NCBI RefSeq assembly: GCF_004000255.1
Contig: NZ_RCIQ01000016.1
Location: 57,009-121,008, forward strand
Source: Nioella ostreopsis
Lineage (GTDB): Bacteria > Pseudomonadota > Alphaproteobacteria > Rhodobacterales > Rhodobacteraceae
Direction: 5' to 3'
Length of the DNA: 64,000 nucleotides
The notes beneath the pieces were generated by a model that had not been told where the DNA came from, made no database searches, and was given only the letters and a program-made list of their open reading frames with translations. Position numbers and translations under genes: made by a program. Positions 27,205 through 36,409 of the stretch are shown one piece after another (positions within the stretch are counted from its first letter, which is position 1; each line of letters starts with the position of its first letter).

Positions 27205-27968
27205 CGGAAGGTGATCCGCTCCATCACGTTCAGATCCTCGGCAACGTGGCGCTCCATCTCGCTGCGCTGTGCATCGCTGTCCAATTCGTCCAGAAGCGCC
27301 TGCCAGCGGCTGCGGGAGCGATCCAGCGGGCCGGGATTGGCGTGTTTGGTCACGATATCCGGTCGTGTCCCGAAACTCGCTTCGATATCATCCTCGATCT
27401 TCTCGAACTCCCCGAACCGGTAGATCGCGGTTAACTTGCGGCTGTTTTCCTCAGCCAGCGACAGAAGGTCGGCCACAGGGGCATTTGCGAGGGTTCCGCG
27501 CCGGATGAGACTGCGCAGGGCCAGATAGGTCAGGGTCAGATTGGACCACCTTTCCCGCACGGCCAGCTGAATTTGCGGGTCCTTGGAAAAGAAAAGCGCC
27601 GAAGCACCGTTTAGCAGGACGCGCTGTGCTGGTGGCAGGGAGTCCACCCCATTGGCATCGCGGGACCTGCGCGCTTCTTCCCGCATGAAGAAGAAGAAGG
27701 ACCCAAGCCGTTCACGAGGGTCTCGCAGAACCATGAAGGAAAACGGATCGCCGGGCACGTTTTCCAGCTCGCGCCAGTGCAGATGGCCCGAATGCATGCG
27801 GTATTCCGGCGGAAAGGTCGCCCCATCCCGAACATGGGATTGCAGACGGTAGGGCGAGATGTTCCGTGCCCCCACAAGCGCGCCGACGCTGTGGTGAATG
27901 GTCTGACCACCTGTTTTGGGCAGATGAAGAAAAACGATCGGGCGTTCTGAATCAGGATTAATCGACAT
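27201..27968 (-). CDS. Sulfotransferase family protein
   Basis: The 255-residue product shows the 5'-phosphosulfate-binding loop (FLHLPKTGGQTIHHSVG) near the N-terminus and the 3'-phosphate site (MVLRDPRERLGSFFFFM), the two PAPS signatures of sulfotransferase_1-like proteins. The acceptor is unknown; bacterial members often modify cell-surface glycans. The ATG at 27968 starts right before the loop; longer frames to 28127 lack homology. It stands alone, convergent with rnr. Confidence 0.85.
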   Translation of the reverse strand: MSINPDSERPIVFLHLPKTGGQTIHHSVGALVGARNISPYRLQSHVRDGATFPPEYRMHSGHLHWRELENVPGDPFSFMVLRDPRERLGSFFFFMREEARRSRDANGVDSLPPAQRVLLNGASALFFSKDPQIQLAVRERWSNLTLTYLALRSLIRRGTLANAPVADLLSLAEENSRKLTAIYRFGEFEKIEDDIEASFGTRPDIVTKHANPGPLDRSRSRWQALLDELDSDAQRSEMERHVAEDLNVMERITFR

Positions 27969-28143
27969 CCCCCTGAGATATCCGGCCATGAGGCGGGCGC
28001 AAGTGCTTTTGTGCTGTTCAGCTTTTGGTAACGGTGTTGGCAGAGACTTGCCGGCGAGGCTCCGCCGAAGGGGTGGGGCCGGTGCTTCTTTCGAAACCGG
28101 CAAGCGCGTATAGTGCGGGACAAGCAATCAAACAGGCACGAGC

Positions 28144-29493
28144 ATGCTGACGCCGAAACTATTCCTGACCGCAATCCTGGTTCTGGCGGCAAGTGCTGCC
28201 GGGGCGACGCCCACGGCCACCATGCGGCCATTGCCCCGCCCGGCGGAAGACAGCTTGTCCAGCGTGACGCCAAGCAGGCTGGCGGTAGACGTGTCCTTGC
28301 GTCCGGCCATGCGCATGGTGACATTGGCCAGCCGCCCCGAAACGCCACTGGCCGAGCCGGTCAGTTCCTCGGGCTTCCGGGCATGGGTTTCCGAGTTTTC
28401 ACGCCGTGCCCGCGCGGAAGGCATAAGCCAGCAGACGCTCGACAGGGCCTTCGCCGGCGTGACGCTGAATGAAAGGGTGATCGAGCGTGACCGCAACCAG
28501 TCGGAATTCTCGCGGACCTTGTGGGATTATCTGGACAGCGCCGCGTCGGATACGCGCATTGCCAACGGGCGCACGGCCCTGCGGGAGCATCGCGACACGC
28601 TGGACGCGATCGAACGGCGCTATGGGGTCGAGGCCGAGATCGTGGCGGCGGTCTGGGGGCTGGAAAGCGCCTATGGCAGCTTCCGCGGATCGGTGCCGAT
28701 CATCGAGGCGATGGCGACGCTTGCCTATGAAGGCCGCCGGGCGGAGTTCTTCGAGACCGAGCTGTTGGCGGCGCTGCGCATCTTGCAGGCGGGCGATATC
28801 GACCCCGGCCATATGCAGGGATCATGGGCCGGCGCGATGGGGCACACACAGTTCATGCCCACCAGTTTCCTGGCCCATGCGGTGGATTTTACCGGCGACG
28901 GGCGGCGCGATATCTGGGGGGATGATCCTGCTGACGCGCTGGCCTCGACCGCGCGCTATCTGTCGGAAAACGGCTGGACCCACGGACAACCCTGGGCGCT
29001 GGAAGTGGAGCTGCCGGAAGACTTCGATTTCACTCAAAGCGGCGAGCTGATCGAGCGCGATGCCACCCATTGGAATGCCCTTGGCGTGCGGTTGGCGCGG
29101 GGCGGCGGCAGGGTGCCGGAACACGGGCCCTCCTCGATCCTGCTGCCGGCGGGCCATACCGGCGTGGCGCTGGTGATCTACGGAAATTTCCACGTGATCG
29201 AGACCTATAACCCGGCCGATGCCTATGTGATCGGGGTGGGCCACCTGGCCGACCGGATCGGCGGTGGGCCGGCCTTTCGCGGCGGCTGGCCCCGGCAGGA
29301 CCGGGCGCTGACAAACGAGGAACGGTTCGAGCTGCAGCGTCGGCTGACGGCAGCGGGGTTTTCGACCGAGCGGATTGACGGCATCGTCGGGCCGCTGACC
29401 ATTCAGGCGGTGCGGGAGTATCAGGCGGCTGAGGGTCTGGTGCCGGACGGATATGCGTCGGAGGCCCTTCTGCGTCGGTTGCGACGCGGTTGA
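28144..29493 (+). CDS. Lytic murein transglycosylase, MltB family, with peptidoglycan-binding domain
   Basis: The 449-residue periplasmic enzyme cleaves the MurNAc-GlcNAc bond to form 1,6-anhydroMurNAc ends. Signal peptide: MLTPKLFLTAILVLAASAAG. The SLT_2 domain (about 75-370) contains the catalytic glutamate in AAVWGLESAYGSFRGS and the conserved GSWAGAMGHTQFMPTSF. A C-terminal PG_binding_1 domain (about 385-446) ends in AVREYQAAEGLVPDGYAS. Expected to act at the cell wall with the MepA endopeptidase encoded 17 kb upstream, though not co-transcribed. Confidence 0.94.
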   Translation: MLTPKLFLTAILVLAASAAGATPTATMRPLPRPAEDSLSSVTPSRLAVDVSLRPAMRMVTLASRPETPLAEPVSSSGFRAWVSEFSRRARAEGISQQTLDRAFAGVTLNERVIERDRNQSEFSRTLWDYLDSAASDTRIANGRTALREHRDTLDAIERRYGVEAEIVAAVWGLESAYGSFRGSVPIIEAMATLAYEGRRAEFFETELLAALRILQAGDIDPGHMQGSWAGAMGHTQFMPTSFLAHAVDFTGDGRRDIWGDDPADALASTARYLSENGWTHGQPWALEVELPEDFDFTQSGELIERDATHWNALGVRLARGGGRVPEHGPSSILLPAGHTGVALVIYGNFHVIETYNPADAYVIGVGHLADRIGGGPAFRGGWPRQDRALTNEERFELQRRLTAAGFSTERIDGIVGPLTIQAVREYQAAEGLVPDGYASEALLRRLRRG

Positions 29494-29525
29494 GGGATTG
29501 CGCCCTGCGCGGCAGGTCGCGGCGG

Positions 29526-29667
29526 GGGCGGCCCTCGTCAAGCCCCTTCGGGGCCCTCCTCGGGCCGCGTTGCTACGGGAGTTTTGAAAGGGACGGTGGT
29601 CAAGGTCCGCTGTTGCGCGGGGTGTTGGGTCGGGATGCCTCCGGCGGAGGTATTTGGACCAAGATGA
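29526..29667 (+). repeat. Dispersed intergenic repeat, copy 1
   Basis: This stretch matches in opposite orientation the segment at 44600-44745. Shared blocks in order are GCGGCCCTC-TCAA, GGCCGCGTTGC-ACGGG, TTTTGA-AGGG, and the palindrome CCTCCGGCGGAGG (29638-29650) followed by TATTT. It fills most of the 361-base gap between the transglycosylase and imuB genes. No coding frame in it looks real. It resembles a mobile non-coding element of Rhodobacterales, possibly ending in a terminator. Confidence 0.7.
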
Positions 29668-29826
29668 ATGCTCAGATTTGGACCCCGACCGCATCACCGA
29701 CGGCAACGGGGCCCGGTCCGGCACCTGCATGTCGCCATGGCGTGCGGTGAGGCTGGAGAGCATTTCCATGGGGCAAGGATGACATGGGGGTGGACTCGAC
29801 TCCGGCCCTGCTGCGCGCTACATATG

Positions 29827-29841
29827 GAACATAACATGAAC
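29827..29841. promoter_or_regulatory. Alphaproteobacterial LexA (SOS) box before imuB
   Basis: GAAC-ATAACAT-GAAC is a GAAC-N7-GAAC direct repeat, the reverse complement of the GTTC-N7-GTTC box bound by alphaproteobacterial LexA. It ends 13 bases before the imuB start codon, so LexA would block transcription of imuB directly. Confidence 0.8.
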
Positions 29842-29854
29842 ATCATGCTGCCAC

Positions 29855-31534
29855 ATGACCCCGACTGCACCCAACCACCCCGATCCGCGCCGCCGGATCC
29901 TGTCGCTGTGGTTCCCACGGCTGGCCGCCGAGTATCTGCAGCGGCTGGACCGGGGGCTGTGCGACCGGCCTTTGGCCGTGGTCGAGGAGGTGGGCAATGC
30001 GCGGGTGTTGTCCTCGCTGTCGCTTGAGGCCTCTGCGGCGGGGTTGACACCTGGCCTGCCATTGGCCGAGGCGCGCGCGCTGTGCCCCGAGTTGCAGACG
30101 CGGCCTGCGGACCGGCTGCGCGAGGCTGCTTTCCTGACATTGCTGCGCCGCTGGGCGGGCAAGTTTTCCCCCTGGGTGTCGGAGGAGGGGCGCGAGGGGC
30201 TGATGATCGACCTGTCGGGCTGCGCGCATCTGTTCGGCGGCGAGGCGGGGCTGATCGCACAGGTGGAGGCCGATTGCGCGGCGCTGCGGCTGACGGTGCG
30301 GGCGGGGCTGGCGGATACGGGCGGCGCGGCCTGGGCTTTGGCGCGCTATGCCGGTCAGGGCGCGGTGAGTGCGCGCAATGGGGATGCCATCGACCAGGAA
30401 GCGCGGGCGACCCGGTCGCGCGCGGGCAAGCGGCGGCACTGGACCAAGGGGGGCGCGGCCCCCCCGCGTCCCGTCACCGGCTGCGCGCTGCCCATTGCCC
30501 CGCCGGGACAGACGCGGGCCGCCATCGGGGGGCTGCCCATTGCGGCGCTACGGTTGGACCCCGCGACGGTGGCGGGGCTGACCCGGCTGGGGCTGCACCG
30601 GATTAGCGATCTGCTGGGGCCGCCGCGGGCGACCCTGGCCCGCCGTTTCGGGCAGGGGGTGGTGCGGCGGCTGGATCAGGCTCTGGGGTTGGAGCCGGAA
30701 CCGATTGGGCCCGCCCGGCCCGAGACCCATTTTGCGCTGCGCCTCAGCCTGCCGGACCCGATCGGGCTGGAGGAGGATATTCTGGCCGGGATCGACCGGC
30801 TGCTGCCGCCGCTCTGTGACAAGCTGCGCGCCAAGGGGCGCGGTGCGCGGCGGGTGCGGCTGGAACTGATGCTGGCCGAAGGGCGGACCGAGGCCGTCGA
30901 GGTGGGGCTGGCGCGTCCGGGGGCGGAGCCCGACCGCATCCGCCCGCTCTTGGCGATGAAGCTGGGGGATATCGACCCCGGTTTCGGCATCGACACGCTG
31001 CGGCTGGTGGCCTCGGTCACGGAGCCTGTTCATGCCCGGCAGCTGAAGGGCGGGCTGGCCGCCACCGAGGAGGCCGCCGCGCGGCAGGGACGCGATACGG
31101 GGCTGGAGGATCTGATGGGCCGGATCGGTGCCCGCGTGGGGCTGGAGGCGATCACCCGCCAGCACCCGGCCGAAAGCCATATCCCGGAAAAGACCTCCAG
31201 CACGCTGGCCGCCGCATGGTCAGAGCCTGCAACAGACTGGCCGCGTTGCCCCCGGCCCCGGCCCCTGACGCTGTTCCGCCCCGAGCCTGTGCAGGCCAAG
31301 GACCGGCCCGACCTGCCCGCACAGTTCCGCTGGCGGGGGCGGAATTTCGCGACGCTTGGTGGCATGGGGCCGGAGCGGATCGCGCCGGAATGGTGGCTGG
31401 ACGATCCCAACTGGCGCAGCGGCGTGCGCGACTACTGGCGGGTGGAAACCGAAACCGGGGAACGGCTGTGGCTCTTCTACGCCCATGGGGGCGCGGTGTC
31501 GGGCGGCTGGTTCTGCCAGGGGGATTTCGGCTGA
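29855..31534 (+). CDS. imuB: ImuB, Y-family DNA polymerase-like SOS mutagenesis protein
   Basis: The 559-residue protein opens RRRILSLWFPRLAAEYLQRL, typical of ImuB. It keeps the finger/thumb layout of Y-family polymerases (RWAGKFSPWVSEEGREGLMIDL, SGCAHLFGGEAGL, then a helix-hairpin-helix region with LRLDPATVAGLTRLGLHRISDLLG). The C-terminus carries the ImuB-type region with WRGRNFATLGGMGPERIAPEWW. ImuB acts as the hub of the ImuA-ImuB-DnaE2 mutasome. A poorly conserved Arg/Lys-rich insert occurs around residues 185-210. No imuA precedes and no dnaE2 follows: the next gene is convergent. Control by the LexA box upstream is likely. Confidence 0.9.
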   Translation: MTPTAPNHPDPRRRILSLWFPRLAAEYLQRLDRGLCDRPLAVVEEVGNARVLSSLSLEASAAGLTPGLPLAEARALCPELQTRPADRLREAAFLTLLRRWAGKFSPWVSEEGREGLMIDLSGCAHLFGGEAGLIAQVEADCAALRLTVRAGLADTGGAAWALARYAGQGAVSARNGDAIDQEARATRSRAGKRRHWTKGGAAPPRPVTGCALPIAPPGQTRAAIGGLPIAALRLDPATVAGLTRLGLHRISDLLGPPRATLARRFGQGVVRRLDQALGLEPEPIGPARPETHFALRLSLPDPIGLEEDILAGIDRLLPPLCDKLRAKGRGARRVRLELMLAEGRTEAVEVGLARPGAEPDRIRPLLAMKLGDIDPGFGIDTLRLVASVTEPVHARQLKGGLAATEEAAARQGRDTGLEDLMGRIGARVGLEAITRQHPAESHIPEKTSSTLAAAWSEPATDWPRCPRPRPLTLFRPEPVQAKDRPDLPAQFRWRGRNFATLGGMGPERIAPEWWLDDPNWRSGVRDYWRVETETGERLWLFYAHGGAVSGGWFCQGDFG

Positions 31535-31538
31535 TCTG

Positions 31539-32513
31539 TTAGCCCTGCCAGCCCACATCCTGCCCCGCGCCAGCCTCGACCGCGCGCAAGTACGCCAGCC
31601 GGGAAATGGCGAAATCGCCGATGGCGATGCCCCGGAAGACGAAGGCGCGGCGGGCGTCATCGGCAAACTCCCCCGGGCCAGAGGTCAGCAGGGTCTTGAG
31701 ATCGCCCTTGACCAGCGAGGGATCGACCAGCTTTTTCGGGCTCGCCTCCTCCTGCACCAGATCATCGACGAAGAGCGGCCCGAAGGCCCCCATGCTGTCC
31801 TGCCGCCAGGGCAGGGCGAGGTCGGTGATGGTGGCGAAGGCGCCGGGCTTGATCCAGTCGGCGTTCAGGAAGGGCTCGATCTCGTAATTCAGGGTGACGG
31901 AGGTCACGATCAGATCGGCCCCCTCGATGGCGGCGCGGGGGTCGTCGAACACCTCGGCAGACAGACCCAGGCCCTTCGCCATATCGCAAAGCTTGTCGAT
32001 ATTGGCCTGCCCGCGCCCATAAGCCCGGATCGAAGACAGCGGGAAAAGATCGTTGAAAATCGCCAGATGACTACGCGCCTGCACCCCGCAGCCGATGAAG
32101 GCGATGCTTTGCGAGGCCGGGTTGGCCAGCCTGCGGGCGGCGACGGCAGACAGGCCTGCGGTGCGCACCCCGGTGATCCAGCCCGCCTCTGCCAGGGCCC
32201 GCATCTGCCCGGTTTCGCTGTCCTGAAGCAGGATCGCGCCGTCGATGCCGGGGCGGCCCCGGTCGGGGTTGCGAGGGCTGACCATGACCGATTTCACGAT
32301 GGTCAGGTCGGGCGCGTCAGAGGTAGAGAGCGTCGTCATCATGTAGCGCCCGCCCTCGGGCACCACGGCGGATTTCGGCGCGGTCAGGATCTGGCCCGCC
32401 GCGTCCTGAAGGATGGCGGCTTCGATCGCATCGACAATCTCGTTTCCCGAAATGCCGAGCCCCTGCAGCACGCTGTCCGACAGCAGCAGAAACCTGTCCG
32501 AATTGCCTGTCAT
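31539..32513 (-). CDS. Ornithine cyclodeaminase / mu-crystallin family protein
   Basis: The 324-residue NAD(P)-binding protein has the Rossmann motif IAFIGCGVQARSHLAIF and the upstream GVRTAGLSAVAARRLANP helix typical of the OCD family. Members deaminate ornithine to proline or reduce imino acids and alanine-type substrates; which applies here is not clear. The C-terminus has GIAIGDFAISRLAYLRA, the conserved closing helix. It stands alone, ending 4 bases from imuB in convergent orientation. Confidence 0.87.
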   Translation of the reverse strand: MTGNSDRFLLLSDSVLQGLGISGNEIVDAIEAAILQDAAGQILTAPKSAVVPEGGRYMMTTLSTSDAPDLTIVKSVMVSPRNPDRGRPGIDGAILLQDSETGQMRALAEAGWITGVRTAGLSAVAARRLANPASQSIAFIGCGVQARSHLAIFNDLFPLSSIRAYGRGQANIDKLCDMAKGLGLSAEVFDDPRAAIEGADLIVTSVTLNYEIEPFLNADWIKPGAFATITDLALPWRQDSMGAFGPLFVDDLVQEEASPKKLVDPSLVKGDLKTLLTSGPGEFADDARRAFVFRGIAIGDFAISRLAYLRAVEAGAGQDVGWQG

Positions 32514-32578
32514 CGACCCTCTCCCCTCGTCGTCTGTTCTCTGGACGATAGGGGGAATCGGGCGAGGGCGAAAGGGCG

Positions 32579-33430
32579 TTACCGGAACAGCAGCACCGGC
32601 ACCTTGCAGGCGCGGATCATCTCGGTCGTGGTCGATCCGATGAAAAGGTTGCGGATACGGCTATGGCCATAGGCGCCCATGATCAGCAGATCGAAATCAT
32701 GGGCCTCGGCGCGTTCCGCGATTTGGGTTTCGGGCTGGCCTTGAACAATCTCCTGCGTCACCTCGTAGCCCGCGCCTTTCAGTAGCGCCGCCGCGCCTTC
32801 GATGGCGCGTTTGGCCTCTGTGGTCTCGGACCCGACCGTCAGCAGATGAATGGAAAGGCCTGCAAACAGCTCTGACCGCGCGATATGGTCCACCGCTTTC
32901 AGCGCGGATTGGCCGCCGTCGAAGGCCACCAGCAGCTTCTTGACCGGCTGGAACGCGCGAGAGGCGACCAGAACGGGTTTGGTCGAAGACCGCACCGCGC
33001 GTTCCAGGTTGCTGCCCAGATGCATCGACGCGAAATCGGCGGCCTCGCCGCGTTTGCCGACGATAACCAGATCGGCGTCGGCCTCGGCTTCGCGCAGGGT
33101 TTCGACCAGATCGCCGATCCGCAACCGGCCCGTGACCTCGACGCCCTCGGCGCTGATCCGTTCGGACGCGTCCTCGATAATCGCCTGCCCGCGCTTGCGC
33201 GCCAGTTTGGACCGTTGCGCATCCAGATCCGCCAGTTCATTCAGCAGTGCTGTGCGCGCGCCAAGGCCGATATTGCCAGACAGATTGCGGGGATCGGCGC
33301 TTTCATCCCGGCGGCCCAGGATATGGATGACCTCCACCGGCCAGCCCTTGCCCTTGGCCACCCAAGCGGCGTGATCGCAGACGCTTTCGGAATAGATGGA
33401 GCCATCCACCAATGCGATGATCTTGCTCAT
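32579..33430 (-). CDS. Tandem-domain universal stress protein
   Basis: The 283-residue protein has two Usp domains. The first (about 1-145) includes VIVGKRGEAADFASMHLGSN, and the second (about 150-283) has the ATP-binding pattern LIMGAYGHSRIRNLFIGSTT (G-x2-G-x9-G-S/T). Two ATP-type sites suggest ATP binding. It lies 11 bases downstream of the SulP transporter on the same strand and is probably co-transcribed, so a stress or regulatory role in anion transport is inferred. Confidence 0.9.
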   Translation of the reverse strand: MSKIIALVDGSIYSESVCDHAAWVAKGKGWPVEVIHILGRRDESADPRNLSGNIGLGARTALLNELADLDAQRSKLARKRGQAIIEDASERISAEGVEVTGRLRIGDLVETLREAEADADLVIVGKRGEAADFASMHLGSNLERAVRSSTKPVLVASRAFQPVKKLLVAFDGGQSALKAVDHIARSELFAGLSIHLLTVGSETTEAKRAIEGAAALLKGAGYEVTQEIVQGQPETQIAERAEAHDFDLLIMGAYGHSRIRNLFIGSTTTEMIRACKVPVLLFR

Positions 33431-33441
33431 GCGGGGCCTCC

Positions 33442-34932
33442 TCAGTGGCTCATCAGGCGGTCCATCGCGCCCGGTTTGTCATGTTCCGCCAGCCGGTCCA
33501 CGATGGTGGAAGACGCCTCGTTCATGCCCCTCAACTCGACCTCGGCCCCATCCCGGCGGAATTTGAGCACGGCCATGTCCAGCGCCGCAACCGAAGAAAT
33601 GTCCCAGATATGCGCGCGGGTGACGTCAATGATGACATTTTCCAGAACCTCGCCATAGTCGAAGGCGGCGGCGAACTGGTCTGCCGAGGCGAAGAACAGC
33701 TGCCCGTGGATGTGGTAGGTGCGGGTCTTGCCATCCTCCGACAGCTCGGACGTGACGGCGAAAAGCTGCGCGATCTTACCGGCAAAGAAGATGCCCGACA
33801 GCAGCACGCCGGTCAGAACGCCGATGGCGAGGTTGTGGGTGTAGATGGTCACGATAACGGTCGCCAGCATCACGATGGAGGAGGAGCGCGGATGGGTGCG
33901 CAGATCCTTGATCGAGGACCAGCTGAACGTCCCGATCGAGACCATGATCATGATCGCTACAAGCGCGGCCATCGGAATGACCGAGACGATGAAGTCGAAC
34001 GGCACCACCAGCAGCAACAGCACGACCCCAGCCACGAAGCACGACAGCCGCCCGCGCCCGCCGGATTTCACGTTGATCATCGACTGACCGATCATCGCGC
34101 AACCGGCCATGCCACCAATGAACCCGGTGCAGAAATTGGCCACACCCTGGCCGATACATTCCTGGTTCTTGTCCGACGTGGTGTCGGTCAGATCATCGAC
34201 GATCTGCGCAGTCATCAGCGATTCCAGCAGGCCCACGGCAGCGACAGCCGCCGAATAGGGCAGGATGATCATCAGCGTCTCAAGATTCAGCGGAATATCG
34301 GGCAGCAGGAAGACCGGGAAGGTATCCGGCAGCTCGCCCATATCGCCCACGGTGCGCAGGTCCATCCCGAAGGTCAGCGCCACGGCGGTCAGCGCGATGA
34401 TGCAGACCAGCGGCGAGGGGATCGCTGTGGTGACATAGGGGAAGAGGTAGATGATGGCGAGCCCGGCGGCGACCATCACATAGGTCATCCACGGCACGCC
34501 CATCAGTTCCGGCAGCTGCGCCATGAAGATGAGGATCGCCAGCGCGTTGACGAAACCCGTCATGACGGACCGCGACACGAAGCGCATGACCGCGCCCAGT
34601 TTCAGCATCCCGGCCCCCACCTGCAACACGCCTGCCAGGATCGTCGCGGCCAGCAGGTATTCCAGCCCGTGATCGCGCACCAGCGTCACCATCAGAACGG
34701 CGGTCGCGGCGGTGGCGGCAGAGATCATGCCGGGCCGCCCGCCTGCGATGGCGGTGATCACGGCGATGGAGAACGAGGCATAGAGCCCGATCTTGGGGTC
34801 AACGCCCGCGATGATCGAAAAGGCAATGGCCTCGGGGATCAGCGCCAGCGCCACGACAAGACCGGAAAGCAGGTCGGCACGGATGTTGCCAAGCCATTCG
34901 GCCCGCATCCGGGGAAGGAAGTCCGGGGACAT
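33442..34932 (-). CDS. SulP-family anion transporter with STAS domain
   Basis: The 496-residue inner-membrane protein has about eleven hydrophobic spans (first: [20 protein letters not shown]), the SulP fingerprint [21 protein letters not shown] and a C-terminal cytosolic STAS domain (about 395-496) with [20 protein letters not shown]. SulP proteins move sulfate, bicarbonate (BicA-like) or other anions. The substrate is not decided by sequence. The start at 34932 is used because GGAGA lies about 10 bases upstream; an ATG at 34977 is an alternative. Partner gene: the universal stress protein downstream. Confidence 0.9.
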   Translation of the reverse strand: MSPDFLPRMRAEWLGNIRADLLSGLVVALALIPEAIAFSIIAGVDPKIGLYASFSIAVITAIAGGRPGMISAATAATAVLMVTLVRDHGLEYLLAATILAGVLQVGAGMLKLGAVMRFVSRSVMTGFVNALAILIFMAQLPELMGVPWMTYVMVAAGLAIIYLFPYVTTAIPSPLVCIIALTAVALTFGMDLRTVGDMGELPDTFPVFLLPDIPLNLETLMIILPYSAAVAAVGLLESLMTAQIVDDLTDTTSDKNQECIGQGVANFCTGFIGGMAGCAMIGQSMINVKSGGRGRLSCFVAGVVLLLLVVPFDFIVSVIPMAALVAIMIMVSIGTFSWSSIKDLRTHPRSSSIVMLATVIVTIYTHNLAIGVLTGVLLSGIFFAGKIAQLFAVTSELSEDGKTRTYHIHGQLFFASADQFAAAFDYGEVLENVIIDVTRAHIWDISSVAALDMAVLKFRRDGAEVELRGMNEASSTIVDRLAEHDKPGAMDRLMSH

Positions 34933-35053
34933 GTGGGGGGTCTCCGTCAGGGATTGTTCGCGTTTGAACGCGGCCATACCTGTCATGGCCCCTGAAAGCC
35001 ACCCGTTTCCCGCCGCAATGCGGCGAAAACCGGTTATGCGCTGCGGAAAAGGG

Positions 35054-36229
35054 CTATCCGGTGCGGTCGGTGCTGAACAGGTAGACCACGCAGCCAAGCA
35101 GGATCATCAGGCCAAACAGGCCGAAAAGCTGGCTATAGGCCTCTGCCGGGGTCGCCCCGACGGACAGGCGCGCAAAGACCGGGCCACTGGCAAACTGCAT
35201 GATCCCCACCCCGCCGATGCCGAAGAGGTTCAGCAACGTCACCCCCCGGCCCACCAGATGCGGCGGCACGAAGCTGCGGCCATGGGCAATGATGACGGGG
35301 AAGGTCGCTCCGAAGAACCCCACAGCGGCCATCACCGCGATGGACCGGATCTCGGACCCATCCGGCCAGGCCCATAGCGCCAGACAGGCCAGGCCAGACA
35401 CGAGGTTACCGGCAAGGATCACCCATTTGCGCGTGCCGAACACGCGGTCGAGCGGCCCGAAACAGAAGTTGCCCGCGATCATCGCCAGCCCCATGACCAG
35501 TGACGCAGTGCCGATCCGTCCGATCTCGGCCTGATAGACATCGCCCAGATAGGGGGCGATCCACAGGCCCCGGATGCCCGCCGCCGGGGCATAGTTCACG
35601 AACATGATCGCCAGGATGAACCACAGGGCCGGGATTTTCAGCAGGTCGAGCAGCGATCCTTTCTGGCTTTGATCGGCCTTGGCCGGGTTGCGCACGAAGA
35701 CAGCCAGTGCCGCCGCAATCAGCAGCGTGACGGCGGCCATGCCCCACATGGTCGCGCGCCAGCCGAGGGATTCCACCGCCCATGCCAGCGGCAGGGCCGC
35801 GCCGATATTGCCAAGCGACCCGGTGCCCAGGATGACGCCCGCGAAGGTGGCGAAGACGGCAGCCGGGTAGTCGCGCGCAAGTATGTAGTAGCTCGCCATC
35901 AGAACCGGCGAACAGCCCACCCCGATCAGCATCATCGCCACAGCAACCCAACCCGGCCCCTGCGCCATCGCCATGATCGCCGCGCCACCCGCGCCCCCCA
36001 CAGCCAGCAGGACCGAGGAGGTCAGCCGGGGCCCGATATGGTCCAATGCCCACCCAACCGGGATCTGCATCGCGGCGAAGACCACGAACCACAGGCCGGA
36101 GGCCATGGCGAGGTCTTCAGCGCCCGCGCCGATCTCGACCCCCAGAACCGGGGACAGCACCGCCAGAAAGGCGCGGTAGAACTGGCTGAGCACATAGGCC
36201 AGCACCAGGAAGATCATGCCGGGGGTCAC
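35054..36229 (-). CDS. MFS transporter
   Basis: The 391-residue protein has twelve predicted spans with the MFS opening [22 protein letters not shown] and the inter-domain loop [21 protein letters not shown]. The GTG at 36229 is chosen because GGGAGGAAAGC lies directly upstream with ideal spacing; the nearest ATG is at 36217. It is divergent from the iron-binding protein gene across a 180-base spacer. Substrate unknown; shared regulation with iron uptake is possible from position only. Confidence 0.85.
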   Translation of the reverse strand: MTPGMIFLVLAYVLSQFYRAFLAVLSPVLGVEIGAGAEDLAMASGLWFVVFAAMQIPVGWALDHIGPRLTSSVLLAVGGAGGAAIMAMAQGPGWVAVAMMLIGVGCSPVLMASYYILARDYPAAVFATFAGVILGTGSLGNIGAALPLAWAVESLGWRATMWGMAAVTLLIAAALAVFVRNPAKADQSQKGSLLDLLKIPALWFILAIMFVNYAPAAGIRGLWIAPYLGDVYQAEIGRIGTASLVMGLAMIAGNFCFGPLDRVFGTRKWVILAGNLVSGLACLALWAWPDGSEIRSIAVMAAVGFFGATFPVIIAHGRSFVPPHLVGRGVTLLNLFGIGGVGIMQFASGPVFARLSVGATPAEAYSQLFGLFGLMILLGCVVYLFSTDRTG

Positions 36230-36299
36230 GCTTTCCTCCCTCTTGAAAGCAGGGATACAGTGCACCGAAGCTTAACACGTGCACAAGCGGGAACGTATT

Positions 36300-36376
36300 C
36301 CGAGTAATTTGATAGGGAATAGCTTGACTCGCCGAACGAGCGTGATATGCCGCGCTTATCCGAGTGAAATACTCGG
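36300..36376 (+). promoter_or_regulatory. Candidate iron-responsive operator/promoter of fbpA
   Basis: CCGAGT-GAAAT-ACTCGG is an inverted repeat at 36360-36376, 33 bases before the fbpA ATG, and a second CCGAGT lies exactly 60 bases upstream at 36300. TTGACT (36324) could be the -35. Which iron regulator (RirA, Irr or IscR type) would bind is not decided. Confidence 0.45.
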
Positions 36377-36409
36377 TTTATCGAACAAGGACGGACAAGG
36401 ACTGACAGA

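Noticed and set aside
29668..30027. Possible imuA remnant between the repeat and imuB
   Set aside because: No frame shows RecA-like or ImuA-like sequence; the plus and minus readings are low-complexity.
33445..34995. 516-codon plus-strand frame over the SulP gene
   Set aside because: Shadow of the SulP gene; low-complexity His/Asp/Gly/Arg composition with no motif.
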